From Bacillus sp. (in: firmicutes) (GTDB lineage Bacteria; Bacillota; Bacilli; Bacillales; Bacillaceae_J), in assembly GCA_012842745.1 (NCBI GenBank), contig DUSF01000044.1:41100-105099 (forward strand): a stretch of DNA of 64,000 bases, in the 5' to 3' direction. This document shows positions 55,863-64,000 of the stretch, in pieces. The position numbers and the translations under genes were made by a program. Under the pieces are notes generated by a model. That model saw only the letters and a program-made list of their open reading frames with translations. It did no database searches and was not told the DNA's origin. How positions within the stretch are numbered: the first letter of the stretch is position 1; every line of letters starts with the position of its first letter.

Positions 55863-58136
55863 ATGTTAAAAATTTTAATAAGCGCATTGATGGGAGTTTA
55901 TTTATTTTTGTGTAGTCAGCCGATATTAGTGGAATCTACGCAAATCAAAGCAACAGTACCAAAAATAAAACGAATAGACATAAATGTTGCCCCAAAAGAA
56001 GACGAAGTTCAAAAGTTCATCATCGAAGTGGAAAATATGGATGTCTTAAATAAAGTTAAAGACAGTCAGCCAAGTATAAAACTAGATAAAGTATTTAATA
56101 CCGTTCTGCAAGGAGCCTCTATCAAAGCAACAGCAGCCGACATCGAAAAAATTAAGAGTCAGCCCGGTATTAAGCGAATCCATCCGATAACGACCTACAA
56201 AGTAGAGCTTGATAAAAGTGTGCCATTTATCGGAGGCACGCTCTTACGCGGCGAATTTGATGAAAACAACGAGCGGCTCACTGGCAAAGGTGTAAAAATT
56301 GGCGTCATCGATACAGGGATTGATTATACACACCCAGATTTACAACGGAACTACAAAGGGGGCTATGACTTAGTTGATGATGATGAGGACCCAATGGAGA
56401 CGGTGAAGAGCCAAGGAGAAGCAACATTACATGGCACGCATGTGGCCGGGATTATTGGCGCAAACGGCAAATTCCTTGGGGTTGCACCAGATGCAGAAAT
56501 CTATGCTTATCGCGCATTAGGACCAGGCGGCTATGGCACTTCTGACCAAGTGATTACAGCGATTGAAAAAGCTGTTAAAGATGGCATGGATATCATAAAC
56601 CTTTCATTAGGAAGCTCTGTAAATGCCCCGGATTACCCAACAAGCATTGCTTTAGATAAAGCTGTCGAAATGGGAGTTGTCGCTGTAACATCTAATGGTA
56701 ATTCTGGGCCAGGATTATGGACGGTCGGCTCGCCAGGTGCTTCCGAAAAGGCAATATCTGTAGGTGCTTCAACACCGCCGCTTGAAATTCCGGTGTTGCA
56801 GCTTGAATTGGTACCAAATAAATCGATCTTTTTACAGCCGCTCGGAGGCTCGGTGCCATGGAATGTAACGAAAAGTCATCGAATTGTTTACGGCGGCTTC
56901 GGTTCCGAAAAAGAGTTGCTGGATGATGTAAAAGACAACATCGTGCTAATGGAAAGAGGTGAGATTTCTTTTACAGATAAAGTAAAAAATGCCTATAACA
57001 AAGGAGCGAAAGCAGTTTTAATTTTTAATAATAAAGACGGACTTTTCTCAGGTGGGCTTGAAGAAGCTATAAAGATACCAGCGATAGCCTTATCTAGGGA
57101 AGACGGATTATTTTTGAAAAAGGAATTAGAAAAGGGACATAACTGGGTAAAAACAAAAGGGAAGCAAGTCAAAGACAGCTTGGCAAATTTCAGCTCAAGG
57201 GGGCCAGTCACACATACGTGGGCAATCAAGCCTGATGTTGTTGCTCCGGGTGTAAAAATTAATAGCTCCATCCCCGATGGCTATGTTTCGCTGCAGGGAA
57301 CATCCATGGCCGCACCCCATGTAGCTGGGGCAGCGGCATTAATCCTCCAAGCGCATCCAGACTGGAATCCAGAACAAGTAAAAGCAGCGTTAATGAATAC
57401 AGCAAGACCGATTTTTGACGATGCGGGTAAACAATATAACCCATATGAACAAGGGGCGGGGCGCATTCAAGTTGATAAAGCGGTTAAGGCTAATGTGCTT
57501 GCTTATCCGGGAACGCTGGCATATGGTGCTTTTGAAAAAACAGGAGATGTAAGAGAGCGCGCGCTTAACATAACGATAGAAAACAAATCAAATAAAGTAC
57601 AAAAGATATCATTTCAAGCGCCGAAAATCGAAGAAGGAATCAAATGGAAACTGCCGCTTTCATTATATTTGCAGCCATTGGAAAAAAGGCAGGTAGCAGC
57701 ATCTCTTTTCGTCGACACTGAAAAAATAATAGAAGGAACTCATTTTGGGAGTTTAAAAATGATATCAACAAGTGATGGAGAAATTGATTTGCCGTATTTA
57801 TTTATCATTGGTGATGCAAATCATCCTCGTGTAATGGGCTTTTCATTTGAAAAGGAAAATACCGAAAACAAGAAGGAGGATGCTTATAAATATGAGGTTT
57901 ATTTGCCGGAACGCGCGGATGAATTAGGTATAGCTCTTTTCGACCCGTTAACATTAAATTTCGTAGGATTTTTGCTGCATGAAAGGAATGTAAAACGTGG
58001 TCTCTTAGAGGTTGTAAAACAGCGCGAAGAAATCCCATTTGCCGATGGCGTCTATAAAGTAGTTGTTTATGCTATTCAAAATGGCCGTGAAACTGCAGAG
58101 GAAAATACAATTATAATTGGTGAAAAAGGAGGGTGA
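55863..58136 (+). CDS. Secreted subtilisin-like serine protease (Vpr-like, S8 with PA domain)
   Basis: 757 residues from ATG 55863, which begins a signal peptide (MLKILISALMGVYLFLCSQ). The frame stays open upstream through array D, but this is not coding. An inhibitor I9-type propeptide (about 40-115) precedes the S8 domain with catalytic D150 (GVIDTGIDYTHPD), H193 (LHGTHVAGIIG) and S481 (GTSMAAPHVAGAAA). A PA domain (about 310-400) is inserted between H and S. About 200 beta-rich residues end the protein. AAGGAG lies 12 bases upstream, a long spacing. No counterpart lies before atp in B. subtilis. Confidence 0.92.
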   Translation: MLKILISALMGVYLFLCSQPILVESTQIKATVPKIKRIDINVAPKEDEVQKFIIEVENMDVLNKVKDSQPSIKLDKVFNTVLQGASIKATAADIEKIKSQPGIKRIHPITTYKVELDKSVPFIGGTLLRGEFDENNERLTGKGVKIGVIDTGIDYTHPDLQRNYKGGYDLVDDDEDPMETVKSQGEATLHGTHVAGIIGANGKFLGVAPDAEIYAYRALGPGGYGTSDQVITAIEKAVKDGMDIINLSLGSSVNAPDYPTSIALDKAVEMGVVAVTSNGNSGPGLWTVGSPGASEKAISVGASTPPLEIPVLQLELVPNKSIFLQPLGGSVPWNVTKSHRIVYGGFGSEKELLDDVKDNIVLMERGEISFTDKVKNAYNKGAKAVLIFNNKDGLFSGGLEEAIKIPAIALSREDGLFLKKELEKGHNWVKTKGKQVKDSLANFSSRGPVTHTWAIKPDVVAPGVKINSSIPDGYVSLQGTSMAAPHVAGAAALILQAHPDWNPEQVKAALMNTARPIFDDAGKQYNPYEQGAGRIQVDKAVKANVLAYPGTLAYGAFEKTGDVRERALNITIENKSNKVQKISFQAPKIEEGIKWKLPLSLYLQPLEKRQVAASLFVDTEKIIEGTHFGSLKMISTSDGEIDLPYLFIIGDANHPRVMGFSFEKENTENKKEDAYKYEVYLPERADELGIALFDPLTLNFVGFLLHERNVKRGLLEVVKQREEIPFADGVYKVVVYAIQNGRETAEENTIIIGEKGG

Positions 58137-58188
58137 AGTAATCCCCCAGATAATTTGACATCCATGTGACAATTTTCACTAAAATGGA

Positions 58189-58217
58189 TTGACATTAAAA
58201 GGGGCCTATTGTATGCT
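58189..58217 (+). promoter_or_regulatory. atp operon promoter
   Basis: -35 TTGACA (58189-58194), exact 17-bp spacer, -10 TATGCT (58212-58217), 77 bases before the first gene. A second TTGACA at 58155-58160 with TAAAAT 19 bases on could be a weaker tandem promoter. Confidence 0.85.
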
Positions 58218-58293
58218 AAAAAAGGTGTGAAAAGGGGAAATAATCTGTTGTATTTTCAGTGTATTTAAAAAAATTACCAAAGGAGCGTTTTCC

Positions 58294-58530
58294 TTGTCTG
58301 ATGAGAAACGGTCTAGAAATCCTTACAAGGCAATGGCACTCATGTCTGCCATTTCCGCGCAACTAGTCGGTTCGATTTTAATAGGTTTATTCTTTGGGAA
58401 ATGGTTGGATGGGAAATTAGGAACGTTGCCATTATTTTTACTTGTTGGCCTGTTTCTTGGACTAGCTACTGGCATCTATAGCATGTTGCGTCTTATTAAA
58501 ACCTTTACAGGTGACAAGGATAATAAATAA
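58294..58530 (+). CDS. atpZ: AtpZ/AtpI family protein
   Basis: 78 residues, TTG start after AAAGGAG. Two membrane helices (about 15-38 and 45-68), the second with GLFLGLATGIYSMLRLI. AtpZ works with AtpI in assembly or ion supply of ATP synthase. It is the first gene of the operon. The position and the GKWLDGKLGTLP loop between helices fit AtpZ. Its exact role is less certain than the placement. Confidence 0.8.
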   Translation: MSDEKRSRNPYKAMALMSAISAQLVGSILIGLFFGKWLDGKLGTLPLFLLVGLFLGLATGIYSMLRLIKTFTGDKDNK

Positions 58531-58580
58531 AGAATAATTAACATATGATAACCTCATCGATAGCCTCAAAGGGAGCCATG

Positions 58581-58982
58581 ATGATTAAAGAATACAAACA
58601 AATCTTCATTAGAGAACTAAAGATTATTATTAATCTACTAGCAATTTTTGTAATCGGTTGGGGCTTCACACCATATCCACATATTTTTTTAGGGCTAATA
58701 CTAGGAACAGTTATCAGTACATACAATTTATGGTCGATGCATAGCAAAGTCAACAGGCTAGGTCAAACGATCGTTGACAATGCTAACAAAAAAGAAGATG
58801 AAAAGAAAAAGAGAATGCGTTCTCTTGGAGCTTTGAACCGTCTAGCAGCTGCTTCACTTGCAGTTGTTATTGCTATGCGCTATCCTGATACATTTAACGT
58901 AATAGCCGTGATAATAGGATTAATGACAAACCATTTCGTCATTATGATAGATTTTCTTTTTCAATCCATTAGGAAAAACTGA
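58581..58982 (+). CDS. atpI: ATP synthase subunit I
   Basis: 133 residues from ATG 58581 (GGGAG 5 bases upstream); ATG 58578 and 58545 are alternatives. Four hydrophobic segments: IIINLLAIFVIGWGF, IFLGLILGTVISTYNLWS, LAAASLAVVIAMRY and FNVIAVIIGLMTNHFVIMIDFLF. AtpI helps assemble the c-ring. It precedes atpB, as usual. Confidence 0.88.
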   Translation: MIKEYKQIFIRELKIIINLLAIFVIGWGFTPYPHIFLGLILGTVISTYNLWSMHSKVNRLGQTIVDNANKKEDEKKKRMRSLGALNRLAAASLAVVIAMRYPDTFNVIAVIIGLMTNHFVIMIDFLFQSIRKN

Positions 58983-58993
58983 AAGAGAGGTGA

Positions 58994-59710
<717 letters not shown>

Positions 59711-59764
59711 TATAAAAATTTTATTATTATAAAACTTTTCATAGGAAAAAGGGAGGACTTTTAA

Positions 59765-59977
<213 letters not shown>

Positions 59978-60005
59978 TAGCGCATTACAAACCGATTTTG
60001 TTCAT

Positions 60006-60044
60006 AATGGCGAAAGATCGATCTAAGCGAGATCCTTCGCCATT
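60006..60044 (+). other. Stem-loop between atpE and atpF
   Basis: AATGGCGAAAGATC (60006-60019) and GATCCTTCGCCATT (60031-60044) form a 14-bp stem with one A-C mismatch and an 11-nt loop. It lies inside the atp operon, 29 bases after the atpE stop. CCTTTATC follows, without a clear T run, so it is not a strong terminator. It may protect or process the upstream mRNA. Confidence 0.7.
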
Positions 60045-60121
60045 CCTTTATCTAGCATTAGTTATTTGCTAAATCGCATTATTCATTTTCATTATGGATA
60101 GGCACGTATTGAAAGGAGTGA

Positions 60122-62727
<2,606 letters not shown>

Positions 62728-62798
62728 ATAAAATTTACAAATAAAAAAAGGTGGTAGGCCTTAGCCTGCCCCTTGTCCCCTGAATAAAAAGGTGGTGA

Positions 62799-63665
<867 letters not shown>

Positions 63666-63684
63666 TGTGATCTAAGTAAAGTAG

Positions 63685-64000
<316 letters not shown>

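Overview
The window is a core-genome segment of an endospore-forming, low-GC Gram-positive bacterium of the family Bacillaceae. Spore genes (cwlJ, gerQ, rsfA, spoIIR, spo0F), a perfect CcpA cre site, Bacillus-type ribosome binding sites with TTG/GTG starts, and a gene order that follows the ywd-ywf-ywh-ywi-ywj-ywl-atp part of the Bacillus subtilis chromosome all support this. I recognise no prophage, insertion sequence, CRISPR array, tRNA or rRNA. The genus cannot be named from the sequence alone.

Layout. 1-2.9 kb: a secreted leucine-rich-repeat protein and an S-layer-homology protein. 3-8 kb: germination genes gerQ/cwlJ, coproheme decarboxylase hemQ, CcpA-linked pta, lipoyl-relay lipL and prespore regulator rsfA. 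8-15.5 kb: DUF1450, HD hydrolase, YwgA, tautomerase, YwhD, penicillin-binding protein pbpG and polyamine genes speE-speB. 15.7-19.1 kb: GntR-ATPase-permease operon with a palindromic operator over its promoter. 19.2-23.6 kb: uspA, DUF1934, argS, DUF488, cardiolipin synthase. 23.8-34.6 kb: an acyl-CoA catabolic operon (fadF, thiolase, hydroxyacyl-CoA dehydrogenase, two acyl-CoA dehydrogenases, TetR regulator, fused isobutyryl-CoA mutase icmF) with two TetR-type operators. 34.7-43.7 kb: rpoE, pyrG (with a reiterative-transcription attenuator), spo0F, fbaA, tal, murA, glpX, rho, rpmE. 43.9-55.6 kb: prfA, prmC, spoIIR, ywlB, ywlC, mntP, ywlE, a chemoreceptor, rpiB, ywlG, glyA, upp, mnaA. 55.8-58.1 kb: a Vpr-like subtilase. 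58.2 kb to the right edge: the ATP synthase operon atpZ-I-B-E-F-H-A-G-D, with atpD cut by the window end.

The most unusual signal lies in intergenic DNA. Four spacers (about 14504-14630, 15577-15666, 45934-46024, 55688-55799) hold arrays of 5-7 copies of the heptamer ATTGTCC (GGACAAT in the last), spaced almost exactly 21 bp, i.e. two helical turns, with unconserved 14-bp spacers. A fifth spacer (27126-27217) has the same 21-bp rhythm with a different box, TTYCGTGGA. Some intervals are 20 bp, which breaks any reading frame, so the constraint looks DNA-level. I do not recognise this as a described element. Function is unknown.

Regulatory logic that can be read directly includes a cre site upstream of pta, a 25-bp GntR palindrome, paired TetR operators in the fatty-acid operon, the GGGC initiation site plus terminator of pyrG, a PurBox-like site before glyA, a strong promoter and long leader for rho, and a stem-loop between atpE and atpF.
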